DNA from: Micromonospora acroterricola
Lineage (GTDB): Bacteria; Actinomycetota; Actinomycetes; Mycobacteriales; Micromonosporaceae
Direction of reading: 5' to 3'
Assembly: GCF_003172955.1 (NCBI RefSeq)
Contig: NZ_QGKR01000364.1
Span: 26,945 to 90,944 of the forward strand
Length of the DNA stretch: 64,000 nt
The first letter of the stretch is position 1. Each line of letters begins with the position of its first letter. A model generated the notes under the pieces. That model did no database searches. It worked only from the letters and a program-made list of their open reading frames with translations, and was not told the origin of the DNA. The translations under genes were made by a program, and so were the position numbers. This document shows positions 1-8,824 of the stretch, in pieces.

Positions 1-54
1 CGCCGGGCCGCGCCACTCCGCGCATCCGCCGTTGGCCCAGGTTGGAGTACCGAC

Positions 55-2460
55 ATGGATTTCCGGAACACCCCATCGCGCCCGAGCCGCCGAGGCTTCC
101 TCGCGCTGGCCGCCGCCACCGGCGCGGCCACCGCGCTGGGCGGTCTGCCCACGTTCGCCGCCTCGGCGGCGCCCCGGCGTCCCACCGAGTCGCCCCTGCT
201 CGCCGCGGACGCCGCCGCGAAGAACCAGCTCTGGTGGCAGGCGCCCGGCTCGGCGACCTCGATGATCGAGCAGGGGCTGCCGGTCGGCAACGGCCGCCTC
301 GGGGCGCTCGCGAGCAACGACCCCGGCCGCGAACTCCTCATGATCACCGACGCCACGCTGTGGACCGGCGGTCTCAACGACACGCTGGAGAGCGACGGCC
401 AGTTCCCCTACGGCCGCGGCGACTTCGGCTCGTTGACCCTGCTGGCCACGCTCGCGGTCGACATCCCGGGGCACGACCTCGGGGCCGTCGACAACTACCG
501 CCGCACGCTCGACCTGGCCCAGGGCCTGGTCACCGCCACGTACGACATCGCCGGCGTCACCTATCAGCGGCAGGTCTTCGCCAGCCGCCCGGACGACGCC
601 ATCGTGCTGCACTTCTCCCAGCAGGGCCGCGGCACCTACACGGGCGTCATCTCCCTGGCCGGCACCCACGGCGAGTCCACCACCGCGAACAGCGCGGGCC
701 GGTACGCGTCGTTCGGCGCCTCCTTCGCCAACGGACTGCGCTACGGGGCCGCGGTCACCGCGTACAGCGGCACCGGGAAGATCGCGGTCACCGGCACGTC
801 GATCTCCGTCACCGGCTGTCGCGAGTTCACCGTCGTCGTCAGCGGCGGCACGAACTACGCCCCCGACGCCACCGCCGGGTTCCGCGACCCGTCCGTCGAC
901 CCCGAGCGCCTCGCCCGGAGCAAGGTCCTGGCGGCGGCCCGCGAGTCCGCGCGCGACCTGCTGCACACCCACGTCGCCGACTTCCGGCCGGTGTTCGAGC
1001 AGTTCGCCGTCGACCTCGGCACGTCGTCCGCCGCGCAACGCGCGCTGGACACCTGGGAGCGGGCGCAGGCGCGCTGGCGGGACAACGTTCCCGACCCGGA
1101 GTTCGAGGCCGCGTACCTCCAGTTCGGCCGCTACCTGCTGATCTCCGGGTCGCGGGGCAGCCTGCCGATCGGCCTCCAGGGGCCGTGGCTGGACGGCAAC
1201 GACCCGGACTGGATGGGTGACTACCACACCGACGTCAACATCCAGATGACCTACTGGCTGGCCGATCGGGGCGGCCTGTCCGACACCTTCGACGCCTTCG
1301 CGGACTACTGCGTCGCGCAACTGCCGGCCTGGACCGACGTCACGCAGCGGCTGTTCAACAGCCCCACCAACCGGTTCCGCAACTCCAGCGGCCGGATCGC
1401 CGGTTGGGCGGTCGCCTTCTCCACCAACCCGTACGGCGGAAGCGGCTGGTGGTGGCACCCGTCCGGCAACGCCTGGCTCTGCCAGAACCTGTTCGAGCAC
1501 TACGAGTACACCCAGGACCGCGCCTACCTGGCGAAGGTCTACCCCGTCCTCAAGGGCGCCGTGCAGTTCTGGGAGACCCGCCTGGTCACCACCACCGTCA
1601 CCGACGCGTCCGGCGCCACACGGGAGGTGCTGGTCGCCGACCGCGACTGGTCGGCCGAACACGGCCCGCAGGACACCAGGGGCAACACCTACTCCCAGGA
1701 GCTGGTGTGGAACCTCTTCGAGAACTACCGCACCGCGACCCGGGTGCTCGGCCGCGACACCGGCTACGGCGAGACCATCGACGGGCTTCGCCAGCGGCTG
1801 TACCTGCCCGAGGTCAGCCCCACGACCGGCTGGCTACAGGAGTGGATGTCGCCGGACAACCTCGGCGAGACCACCCACCGGCACCTGTCCCCGCTGATCG
1901 GCCTCTTCCCCGGCGACCGGATCCGCCCGGACGGCTCCACCCCGAAGGAGATCATCGCCGGGGTGACCGCCCTGCTCACCGCACGTGGCATGAACAGCTT
2001 CGGCTGGGCCAACGCGTGGCGCAGCCTGTGCTGGGCCCGGCTGAAGGATGCGGAGAAGGCGTACCAGCTCGTCGTCACCAACCTGCGGCCGTCGACGAAC
2101 GGCAGCAACGGCACCGCGATGAACCTCTTCGACATCTACGAGACGAACCCGGGCCGCGGCATCTTCCAGATCGACGCGAACCTCGGCACCCCCGCCGCGA
2201 TCGTCGAGATGCTGGTCTACTCCCGGCCCGGCCGCGTCGAGCTGCTCCCCGCGCTGCCCGCGGCCTGGGCGGCCGCCGGATCGGTGTCCGGCGTGGGCGT
2301 GCGCGGTGGGTTCGTCGCCGACCTGAGCTGGCGCGACGGCACGGTCACCGAGGTACGACTGACGAGCGTCGGCGGTCGCAGCACCACCCTGACCGCCGGC
2401 GGCGCCTCGCGCCGGATCACCCTCAAGCCCGGTGAGTCCGTCACGGTGCGGAGCCTCTGA
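55..2460 (+). CDS. Secreted glycoside hydrolase family 95 (alpha-L-fucosidase-like)
   Basis: Predicted to be exported by the Tat system and to cleave terminal alpha-L-fucosyl (or alpha-L-galactosyl) residues from plant or animal glycans outside the cell. The 801-residue length is normal for GH95. The N terminus has a twin-arginine signal (SRRGFLALAAATG, about residues 11-23) with an Ala-rich h-region. Next comes the N-terminal beta-sandwich (LPVGNGRLGAL), then the (alpha/alpha)6 barrel with DYHTDVNIQMTYW (family Asn/Asp substrate contacts) and SAEHGPQD..GNTYSQELVWNLF, which holds the likely general-acid Glu, and a C-terminal sandwich. GGAG at 44-47 sits 7 nt before the ATG. The stop overlaps the start of the SGNH hydrolase gene (TGATG), so the two are probably cotranslated. 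The family call is strong; whether it prefers fucose or galactose cannot be read from sequence. Confidence 0.9.
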   Translation: MDFRNTPSRPSRRGFLALAAATGAATALGGLPTFAASAAPRRPTESPLLAADAAAKNQLWWQAPGSATSMIEQGLPVGNGRLGALASNDPGRELLMITDATLWTGGLNDTLESDGQFPYGRGDFGSLTLLATLAVDIPGHDLGAVDNYRRTLDLAQGLVTATYDIAGVTYQRQVFASRPDDAIVLHFSQQGRGTYTGVISLAGTHGESTTANSAGRYASFGASFANGLRYGAAVTAYSGTGKIAVTGTSISVTGCREFTVVVSGGTNYAPDATAGFRDPSVDPERLARSKVLAAARESARDLLHTHVADFRPVFEQFAVDLGTSSAAQRALDTWERAQARWRDNVPDPEFEAAYLQFGRYLLISGSRGSLPIGLQGPWLDGNDPDWMGDYHTDVNIQMTYWLADRGGLSDTFDAFADYCVAQLPAWTDVTQRLFNSPTNRFRNSSGRIAGWAVAFSTNPYGGSGWWWHPSGNAWLCQNLFEHYEYTQDRAYLAKVYPVLKGAVQFWETRLVTTTVTDASGATREVLVADRDWSAEHGPQDTRGNTYSQELVWNLFENYRTATRVLGRDTGYGETIDGLRQRLYLPEVSPTTGWLQEWMSPDNLGETTHRHLSPLIGLFPGDRIRPDGSTPKEIIAGVTALLTARGMNSFGWANAWRSLCWARLKDAEKAYQLVVTNLRPSTNGSNGTAMNLFDIYETNPGRGIFQIDANLGTPAAIVEMLVYSRPGRVELLPALPAAWAAAGSVSGVGVRGGFVADLSWRDGTVTEVRLTSVGGRSTTLTAGGASRRITLKPGESVTVRSL

Positions 2461-3728
2461 TGCGGGCCGGGCACGACCACACCCGGCGGGTGGCGGCAGT
2501 CATCCTCGCCGCGCTGGTCACGGCTGTCGGCGTACCCCTGGCGGCCCCGGCCGCGCAGGCCCGGCCGTCAGTGTCAGCGGAGGCGCGGACGCCGCAGGAC
2601 CCGGCCCCGGCGGGCCGGGACAGGCACTTCGCGGTGACCTGGGCCGCGAGCGCCGACCGGCAGGGCGCCGGGCCCGCCGACCGCAGCTACCGGCTGGTCG
2701 TGCGCATCAGCGCCGGCGGGAACGCCCTGCGCATCCGCCTGTCCAACGCCTTCGGCGACCATCCCGTCACCTTCGCCAGCGCCTACGCGGGGTTGCGGCG
2801 CCAGGGCGCCGAGCTGATCCGGGGCAGCAACCGGCGGCTGACGTTCGCTGGGCAACCCTCGGTCACCGTTCCGGCCGGCGAGACGATCCTCAGCGACCCG
2901 CTGCCCGGGAAACTGGCCGCCCAGAGCGATCTGGTCATCAGCCTGTACGTCACCGGCGCCGAGGGACCGACGACCGGTCACGGCATGGCCATGCAGACGT
3001 CCTACGCGACCGCGGGCGACCACGCCGCCGAGGAGGCGGCGACGAGCTGGACCGACCCGATCAGCTCCTGGTACTGGCTGGACGCCGTCAGCGTGGAGAC
3101 GTCCACGGCGATCAGCTCGGTGGTGACCCTCGGCGACTCCATCACCGACGGCTGGGCCTCCACCTCGGACGCCAACCGGCGCTGGCCCGACTATCTGGCC
3201 CGACGGCTCCAGGCCGCGCCCGACAGCCCCGTGAAGGGCGTGGCCAACGAGGGCATCTCGGGCAACAAGGTGCTCGCCGACGGCGCCGGACAGGCCGCCC
3301 TGCGCCGGCTGGACCGTGACGTGCTGTCCCACCCCGGGGTCCGCACGGTGCTCGTGCTGGAGGGCATCAACGACATCAAGGCGCACAGCGGCGTCACGGT
3401 GGACGACCTGGTGGCCGGCTACCGCGAGCTGGCCGACCGGATCCACGCGGCGGGCAAGTGCGTCGTCGGCGCCACGGTCATGCCGTTCAAGGGCTGGTCC
3501 GAGTACGACGCCGCCGGTGAGGCCGTGCGCCAGGGCGTCAACGACTGGATCCGGCACGGCGGCGCGTTCGACGCCGTGGTCGACCTCGACCGGATCACCC
3601 GCAGTCCGTACGACCCGCAGGCGCTCCTGCCGTTCTTCGACGGCGGCGACCATCTCCACCCCAACGACAAGGGCATGCAGGCGATGGCGGACGCCGTCGA
3701 CCTGTCGGCGCTGCGCTGCGACCGCTGA
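2460..3728 (+). CDS. Secreted SGNH/GDSL-type esterase
   Basis: A 422-residue secreted SGNH hydrolase, likely an esterase that removes acyl (for example acetyl) groups from a glycan. An Ala-rich signal peptide covers about residues 8-35 and ends near AQARP. The N-terminal half is a beta-rich domain (LRIRLSNAFGD). The catalytic half has block I VVTLGDSITDG (nucleophile Ser), block III EGINDIK (oxyanion Asn), and block V GGDHLHPNDKG (Asp and His). The ATG overlaps the GH95 stop by one base and the pair ends at a strong terminator, so it is a two-gene operon. The partner suggests the esterase uncovers acylated sugars for the fucosidase; that role is inferred from context only. Confidence 0.87.
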   Translation: MRAGHDHTRRVAAVILAALVTAVGVPLAAPAAQARPSVSAEARTPQDPAPAGRDRHFAVTWAASADRQGAGPADRSYRLVVRISAGGNALRIRLSNAFGDHPVTFASAYAGLRRQGAELIRGSNRRLTFAGQPSVTVPAGETILSDPLPGKLAAQSDLVISLYVTGAEGPTTGHGMAMQTSYATAGDHAAEEAATSWTDPISSWYWLDAVSVETSTAISSVVTLGDSITDGWASTSDANRRWPDYLARRLQAAPDSPVKGVANEGISGNKVLADGAGQAALRRLDRDVLSHPGVRTVLVLEGINDIKAHSGVTVDDLVAGYRELADRIHAAGKCVVGATVMPFKGWSEYDAAGEAVRQGVNDWIRHGGAFDAVVDLDRITRSPYDPQALLPFFDGGDHLHPNDKGMQAMADAVDLSALRCDR

Positions 3729-3737
3729 GCAGTCCCC

Positions 3738-3769
3738 ATCCGGCCGGCCACGACGGTGGCCGGCCGGAT
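3738..3769. terminator. Bidirectional terminator hairpin between convergent genes
   Basis: Perfect 14-bp inverted repeat (ATCCGGCCGGCCAC / GTGGCCGGCCGGAT) around a GACG loop. It lies 9 nt after the SGNH hydrolase stop and 6 nt before the stop of the convergent HAD gene, so it can serve both. There is no long T-run, as is common in high-GC actinobacteria. Confidence 0.8.
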
Positions 3770-3775
3770 CGGCCG

Positions 3776-4438
3776 CTACCGGATGATCTCCGCCAGCGCG
3801 GACAGGTCGGTGATCTCGTACGCGATGGGGGCGTCGCGCGGCGCGTTCTGCCCCCGGTGGTTGACCCACACGGCCCGGATGCCCGCCGCGTGCGCCCCAC
3901 CCACGTCGGCGGCGAGCGAGTCACCGACGTGCAGCACCTCGTGCGCCTCCAGCCCGAGGGCGGCGAGCGCCCGACTGAACATGGCCCGGTCCGGCTTGTA
4001 CGCGCGGGCGGCCTCGCTGGTCACCACGGCCGTGAAGGCCACGCCGTGGTGCGCCATCGCCGCTTTCAGATCGTCCGAGTCCACATCGGACACGAGGCAG
4101 ATCGGCACGGTGACGCGGGACAGGAACTCACGGGTGCCGGGCCGCAGCGGTGGCGAGCGCCAGTACCTGAACTGCGCCGCGCACAAAGCGGCCGCGTCAC
4201 CGGCGCAGCCGACGTCGACCATCACCGAGGCCAGGCTCGACATCGCGCTGTCCCGCATCGAGCGGAACCGCGGCCCGGACGCGACAGCCTCGAACTCCGC
4301 TCCCCACGCCGTGGCGACATCGCGGCCCGAGACCGGCACCGACGCCCGAGCGGCCACCTGCTCCGCGATCTCGGCCATCATGACGTCGTCGTCCTCGACC
4401 ACCGTGCCGTAGAAATCCAGCAGCAGCCCCTTGAGCAC
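3776..4438 (-). CDS. HAD-superfamily hydrolase
   Basis: A 220-residue cytoplasmic HAD-like phosphatase or dehalogenase-type hydrolase. Motif I is LLLDFYGTVVED near the N terminus (nucleophile Asp at about residue 8), motif II is CLVSDVDS, motif III is the Lys in RAYKPD, and motif IV is HVGDSLAADVGGA. The DFYGT variant of motif I is usual in YjjG/haloacid-dehalogenase-like members with a helical cap. The start is GTG at 4436-4438 and no strong ribosome binding site is visible, so it could be slightly different. It is convergent with the SGNH hydrolase gene and apparently monocistronic. The substrate is unknown. Confidence 0.82.
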   Translation of the reverse strand: MLKGLLLDFYGTVVEDDDVMMAEIAEQVAARASVPVSGRDVATAWGAEFEAVASGPRFRSMRDSAMSSLASVMVDVGCAGDAAALCAAQFRYWRSPPLRPGTREFLSRVTVPICLVSDVDSDDLKAAMAHHGVAFTAVVTSEAARAYKPDRAMFSRALAALGLEAHEVLHVGDSLAADVGGAHAAGIRAVWVNHRGQNAPRDAPIAYEITDLSALAEIIR

Positions 4439-4567
4439 AGCCGCAGCCTACCCGCGGCCGGTGGCCGCCGGAGCGACCGCGAACCGGGGGCTGACATGCC
4501 CGCCCGGTACCGATAGCGTCACCCCGCAATGATCGAGATCCGTCCGTCACCACCGGAGGAGACGCCG

Positions 4568-5068
4568 ATGTTCGAGGAGTTCATGGGCATCCCCGCCCAC
4601 CCTCTCGTGCTGCACGCCGCGGTCGTGTTCGTGCCGCTGCTGGCCCTCCTCGCGGTCGCCTACGCGCTCGTCGCGCCGGTCCGGCCGCACACCCGCTGGG
4701 TGCTGGGGCTGCTCGCCCTGGGCGCGCCACTCGCCGCGCTGCTGGCCAAGCTCTCCGGTGACGCCTTCTTCGAGCGCATGCGGGCCGCCAACCGGGTAAC
4801 CCCGGAGTTCGTCCCCACGATCGAGGCACACCAGCAGTTCGGCGACTTCACGCTGTGGGCCACCATCGGGCTGGCGGTCGTGGCGCTGGCACTGGTCTGG
4901 TTCGTCCCGCCCCGAGCTGCCGAGGCGAGCGCGACCGGAGGCGACGGCACCAGCCGGGCGCTGACCCTGTCGTTGCAGGTGTTGTCGCTGGTGGCCGCGG
5001 GCATCGCCGTGTACTACGTGGTCCGCACCGGCGACTCCGGCGCGAAGGCGGTCTGGACCGGTCAGTGA
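4568..5068 (+). CDS. DUF2231 integral membrane protein
   Basis: A 166-residue membrane protein with the DUF2231 signature HPLVLHAAVVFVPLL near the N terminus and four hydrophobic segments (about residues 14-38, 45-65, 92-114 and 128-150). DUF2231 proteins are often found with c-type cytochromes or redox proteins, but no biochemical role is established. The start was set at ATG 4568 because GGAGGA at 4555-4560 sits 7 nt upstream; an in-frame ATG at 4529 would put that site inside the gene. It stands alone and is followed by a terminator hairpin. Confidence 0.78.
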   Translation: MFEEFMGIPAHPLVLHAAVVFVPLLALLAVAYALVAPVRPHTRWVLGLLALGAPLAALLAKLSGDAFFERMRAANRVTPEFVPTIEAHQQFGDFTLWATIGLAVVALALVWFVPPRAAEASATGGDGTSRALTLSLQVLSLVAAGIAVYYVVRTGDSGAKAVWTGQ

Positions 5069-5136
5069 CCTCGAGCCGCAGCCGGGAAACAGCGGGTTCG
5101 GCGGGACCGGGCTGACATGACCCCGTCGGGTCGCCC

Positions 5137-5167
5137 GGTGCGGCCCGGTGGAGAACCGGGCCGCACC
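5137..5167. terminator. Bidirectional terminator hairpin
   Basis: Perfect 13-bp stem (GGTGCGGCCCGGT / ACCGGGCCGCACC) with a GGAGA loop, located 9 nt past the stop codon of the convergent S8 peptidase gene and 68 nt after the DUF2231 gene. Confidence 0.8.
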
Positions 5168-5176
5168 AGCGGACGA

Positions 5177-8100
5177 TCAGCCGGCGTTGTACGCCCGGAT
5201 GATGGTCTGGTCGATCCCGCTACCGCCGTTCGCGGCAGCCTTCACCCGCAGCGAGACGGGCTTCCCGGCGGCGACCGTCGGCAGCTCCACCCGGTAGCTG
5301 TCCCCGGCGCCGGTGACCCGGGCCGTCTTCCAGGTGGCACCGTCGTCCGTCGAGGTCCAGACCTGGAACACCGTCACCCTCTGCGGCTTGACGCCGTGCG
5401 CCTGCCGAACGGCGAGCTCCGCGGTTCCTCCGGTGGCGTGGTTGGTGGTGTCCATCGGCAGGGCGTAGTCGACCGCGAGCAGCGGCAACGGCACGCTTCC
5501 GGTTCCGTCCGGCCCGGCGGACCGGAACGTCCACGAGGTGTTGACCTTGGTCGAGATCGGCAGGATCAGGCTCGTGTCGACGTCGAGGGTCAGCCGGTAG
5601 TCCGCCATCTGCTGCGGGACGGTGAAGTCGGCGAGCGGGCGGTCCCGTTGCTCGACCAGCGTGCCGTTGCGGTACAGCGACAGCGTGCGCTTGATCCCGA
5701 TCGCGCTGCCCTGGAGGCAGTCGGCGCGCTGGTGCTGGTCGACGAGCGACGCCAGGTCGACGTGCAGGTTGCCCCGCGTCCGCGACGGTGGGGTGGCACA
5801 GCTCCAACCGTCGCCGGCCGGGTCGTCGTACCAGCCGGAGTGCAGGGGCTGCCGCGCCCAGATCTTGGACTGCCGGCTCCCCGGCTGGTAGCTGCGCGGC
5901 GCCTCCTGGGCCGACAGGCCACCGTAGACGCCCTCGTCGGCCCAGAGAATGCCGGGCGAGACGTAGTCGGTGCGGTACGACGGGAGGTTGCCCTCGTGGG
6001 TCTGGGTCACGCCCACCCCGTCGAGGGTGATGCCGGTGCGGACCAGCTGGGTGACCATCCCCGGCGAGTCCATCTGGTGGAATCGCTCGTCGATCCGGGC
6101 CAGCTTCGCCTGTTCCGCAGCGGTCACCCGGTACGCGGGATCGGCCGGCACGCCATTCGCGTACTCGTGGACGAGGTTGTAGCGGTACGGCTTCGCCGCG
6201 CCGGCCGGCGAGTCCAGATTGACGGCCGCCCAGGTGCGCCGCGTTCCGATGCCGGGCTTCGCCATCGGGGAGGTGCGGACGGTCGTCGCGCTCCCGTACC
6301 CGCTGATCTGGTTCCACCAGGACAGACCGTTCGGCGCGGTCTGGACGTTGGTGAAGTCGACCCGGGTGGGCTTCGTGGCGACTCCGTCGACCGTCGCCGT
6401 CACCGGCCTTGCTCGCGCCGGGTCGAGCGTCACACTCCGGGCGCCGGTGACGCTCAGGTCGGTCTCACCGACGAGCGTCGTCTCCAGCACGTCACTGTCG
6501 ACGTAGTAGGCGACGGAGGAGCCGAGGATCGCGTACCGGCCGGCCGGCACGCGCGTGGTGAAGGTGTCTCCGGGCGCACCGCCGACGCCGCCGTGGTAGA
6601 TCACCGGGTCGGTGAGGTTGGTGACCAGGATGTTGATCCAGCTCTCCGCGCCCTCCTTGAGGCCGGGCAGCGGCTTGGTGCGGATCGTCAGGTCGTAGCT
6701 GGGCGGCTCGACGTAGAAGCTCACCGGAGTGGTCGCGACCAACGTGCGGCCGGCGGTGCGGGCGGTGACGGTGGCCATGTAGAAGCCGGGCCGGCTCGCC
6801 AGCGCCGCGTGGTTGAACCGGAGCGACGCTCCTGCGGTTGCGCCCCGCTTCAGCGTCAGCCGGGTCGTCGAGAGTGACGCCGCGCCACGCGGTACCGACT
6901 GCCCGTCGTGGTTGACCACCGTCAGGTCGAGGTCGAGGACGGTCGTCGCGGAGGTCGGCGCACCGGTCCAGCTCAGCTTCGTCTCGCTGGTGCCGGACTG
7001 CGGGTACGCGAAGGTGCCGATGTTGACCACCGGCTGGTTGCTGAGCGGGCCACCCAGCGCCCGGGCCGCGTTGAGGCGACCGGCCCCGACGGCGTACGGG
7101 TCGACGCCGGCCAACGGGTCGGCGGCACCGACGAGTGCGGCCTTGAGCTGCTCCCCCGTCCAGTCCGGGTGCCGCTGGGCGAGCAGCGCGGCGGCACCGG
7201 CCACGTGTGGCGCGGCCATCGAGGTGCCGGTGGAGCCCTCGTAGTACCGGTCGATCGGGTCCTGGAGGTCGGTGCCGGCAGCCCGGGCGGCGACGATGTC
7301 GACACCGGGCGCAACCAGTTCGGGCTTGGCCACGTTGCTGGTGGTCAGCGGGCCGCGGCTGGAGAAGTCGGCGAGCTTGTCGTCGCGGTCGACGGCGCCG
7401 ACGGTCAGTGCGCTGATGGCCGAGCCGGGCGAGGCGATGAAGCCGCCGCTGTTGCCGGAGGAGATGACGAAGAGCACTCCGGTCTGCTTGCTCAGCCCGT
7501 CGACGGCGAGCGAGAGCGGGTCGGTGCCGTCGTCCGGTTCCTCGCCGCCGAGGCTCATGTTGATCACGTCGGCCCGGGTGGCGGCCCACTCCATGCCGGC
7601 GATGATCCCCGAGTCGGTCCCGGAGCCCCGGTCGTCGAGGACCTTGCCGATCACCAGCTGAGCGTCCGGCGCCACGCCGCGACGCTGGCCCTTGGCGGCA
7701 GCGCCGGTGCCGGCGATGGTCGACGCGACGTGCGTGCCGTGGCCCATGTGGTCGACGGCGTCGCCGCCCTCGGCGGTGAAGTCGGCCCGGTCGGCGACCC
7801 GGCCGACCAGGTCCGGGTGGGTGAAGTCGGCGCCGGTGTCGAGCACCGCGACCCGGACCCCCTTGCCGGTGTACCCGGCCTTCCAGGCGTCGGGCGCGCC
7901 GATCTGGCCCAGGTTGCGGTCCAGGTCACCGTGCTGCCCGCCGCCGTGTCCGCCGGTCAGCGCGGTGGCGCGGACCTTGCGGTCGAGCCAGACCTTCTTG
8001 GCCCCGGCGAGCAGCGAGTTGGTCGCCAGCTTCGCCGTGGCCGCGCTCTTCTTCGGTACGTGGCCGGCGACCGCGCCGATGCTCGGCAGCGACAGCACGT

Positions 8101-8542
8101 CGCCGAGGGCGGCCACCCGGGCGGACGCGGTGGCGGGCTGCACGATGACCGGCAGCTCCGAGGTGTTCTCGTCGTCGTATCCGTCGGCGAGCAGCGCGGT
8201 GACGTCGAAGAGGTCGGGGTCGAGGACCGAGCCGATCTGGGACGCGACGCGGGCGGGGACGACGTGCAGGTGGCCGTCCGGACCGCAGGTCTGCCGGATC
8301 ACCGCGTGCGGATCGACCGGCCGCACGGTGGCCTGCGGGCAGCCCGGTCCGGTGCTCCGTACGGTCACCACGTCCCCGGTCAACAGGGTGACGGTCCGCG
8401 GCCTCCCGTCGGCACGGGTGTCGGGTGCGCCGGTCACGGCGGCACCGCCGGGGTCGGCCGTAGCGGAACCGCCCGGCACGGCGGTCAACGCCGTGGCCGT
8501 GACGGCGACGGCCAGCAGCCACCGCGTGTGTCTGAGCATCAT
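5177..8542 (-). CDS. Secreted S8 family (subtilisin-like) serine peptidase
   Basis: A large (1121-residue) extracellular subtilase. A Sec signal lies at about residues 1-30 (ending GSATADPGG), followed by a pro-region to about residue 200. The catalytic domain has Asp in VAVLDTGADFTHPDL (about 235), His in GHGTHVASTIAG (about 268), the oxyanion-hole region VISSGNSGG, and Ser in GTSMAAPHVAGAAALLA (about 441). The remaining ~600 residues are beta-rich and probably include Ig-like/Fn3-like modules, typical of long actinomycete subtilases. The annotated ATG is followed directly by a second ATG; AGGA stands 4 nt before the first and 7 nt before the second, so the second may be used. It is divergent from the S15-type peptidase gene. 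Target proteins are unknown; general extracellular protein degradation is inferred. Confidence 0.92.
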   Translation of the reverse strand: MMLRHTRWLLAVAVTATALTAVPGGSATADPGGAAVTGAPDTRADGRPRTVTLLTGDVVTVRSTGPGCPQATVRPVDPHAVIRQTCGPDGHLHVVPARVASQIGSVLDPDLFDVTALLADGYDDENTSELPVIVQPATASARVAALGDVLSLPSIGAVAGHVPKKSAATAKLATNSLLAGAKKVWLDRKVRATALTGGHGGGQHGDLDRNLGQIGAPDAWKAGYTGKGVRVAVLDTGADFTHPDLVGRVADRADFTAEGGDAVDHMGHGTHVASTIAGTGAAAKGQRRGVAPDAQLVIGKVLDDRGSGTDSGIIAGMEWAATRADVINMSLGGEEPDDGTDPLSLAVDGLSKQTGVLFVISSGNSGGFIASPGSAISALTVGAVDRDDKLADFSSRGPLTTSNVAKPELVAPGVDIVAARAAGTDLQDPIDRYYEGSTGTSMAAPHVAGAAALLAQRHPDWTGEQLKAALVGAADPLAGVDPYAVGAGRLNAARALGGPLSNQPVVNIGTFAYPQSGTSETKLSWTGAPTSATTVLDLDLTVVNHDGQSVPRGAASLSTTRLTLKRGATAGASLRFNHAALASRPGFYMATVTARTAGRTLVATTPVSFYVEPPSYDLTIRTKPLPGLKEGAESWINILVTNLTDPVIYHGGVGGAPGDTFTTRVPAGRYAILGSSVAYYVDSDVLETTLVGETDLSVTGARSVTLDPARARPVTATVDGVATKPTRVDFTNVQTAPNGLSWWNQISGYGSATTVRTSPMAKPGIGTRRTWAAVNLDSPAGAAKPYRYNLVHEYANGVPADPAYRVTAAEQAKLARIDERFHQMDSPGMVTQLVRTGITLDGVGVTQTHEGNLPSYRTDYVSPGILWADEGVYGGLSAQEAPRSYQPGSRQSKIWARQPLHSGWYDDPAGDGWSCATPPSRTRGNLHVDLASLVDQHQRADCLQGSAIGIKRTLSLYRNGTLVEQRDRPLADFTVPQQMADYRLTLDVDTSLILPISTKVNTSWTFRSAGPDGTGSVPLPLLAVDYALPMDTTNHATGGTAELAVRQAHGVKPQRVTVFQVWTSTDDGATWKTARVTGAGDSYRVELPTVAAGKPVSLRVKAAANGGSGIDQTIIRAYNAG

Positions 8543-8824
8543 GTTTCCTGTCCTGTCTGGAGGGACGCGCCTTCTGGGCGACTCGGATCAAGATCCTATG
8601 GGCGCTGCCATCGTTTTCTGGACCCCTAAAATCCGCGTCGGGCGGCAGCGCGCGATCGCCGCGATGCGCCCGCCTCAACCGACCGACCATTGCGGACGAA
8701 AGGGGTAACCCCGTGAAGAGGGAGCGACGAGAGACCCGCTCGGACCTAGCATGGGCTGGAATGGATCTTCGTGATCCAACCCCGGGCGACCCCCGGCAAC
8801 CAGTCCGACCGAAGGGAAACGCGC
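8543..8824. other. Divergent intergenic/promoter region with hairpins
   Basis: These 282 bp separate two divergent secreted-peptidase genes and must hold both promoters, though no clear -10/-35 pair stands out. Three small hairpins lie on the side of the S15 gene: GGGG-TAA-CCCC (8704-8714), GGATC-TTCGT-GATCC (8763-8777) and CCGGG-CGACC-CCCGG (8782-8796). The last is followed by GGCAACC and the ribosome binding site GAAGGG (8811-8816). No known riboswitch consensus was matched with confidence. Confidence 0.45.

Noticed and set aside
5117..6877. Long plus-strand open frame inside the S8 peptidase gene
   Set aside because: It lies antisense to a clearly catalytic S8 gene, its translation is low-complexity Arg/Gly/Val, and no start signal or domain is seen; high G+C makes such long mirror frames common.
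8755..8824. SAM-type riboswitch suggested by CCCGGCAACC-like sequence
   Set aside because: Only a short fragment resembles the consensus; the core stems and the expected methionine genes are missing.
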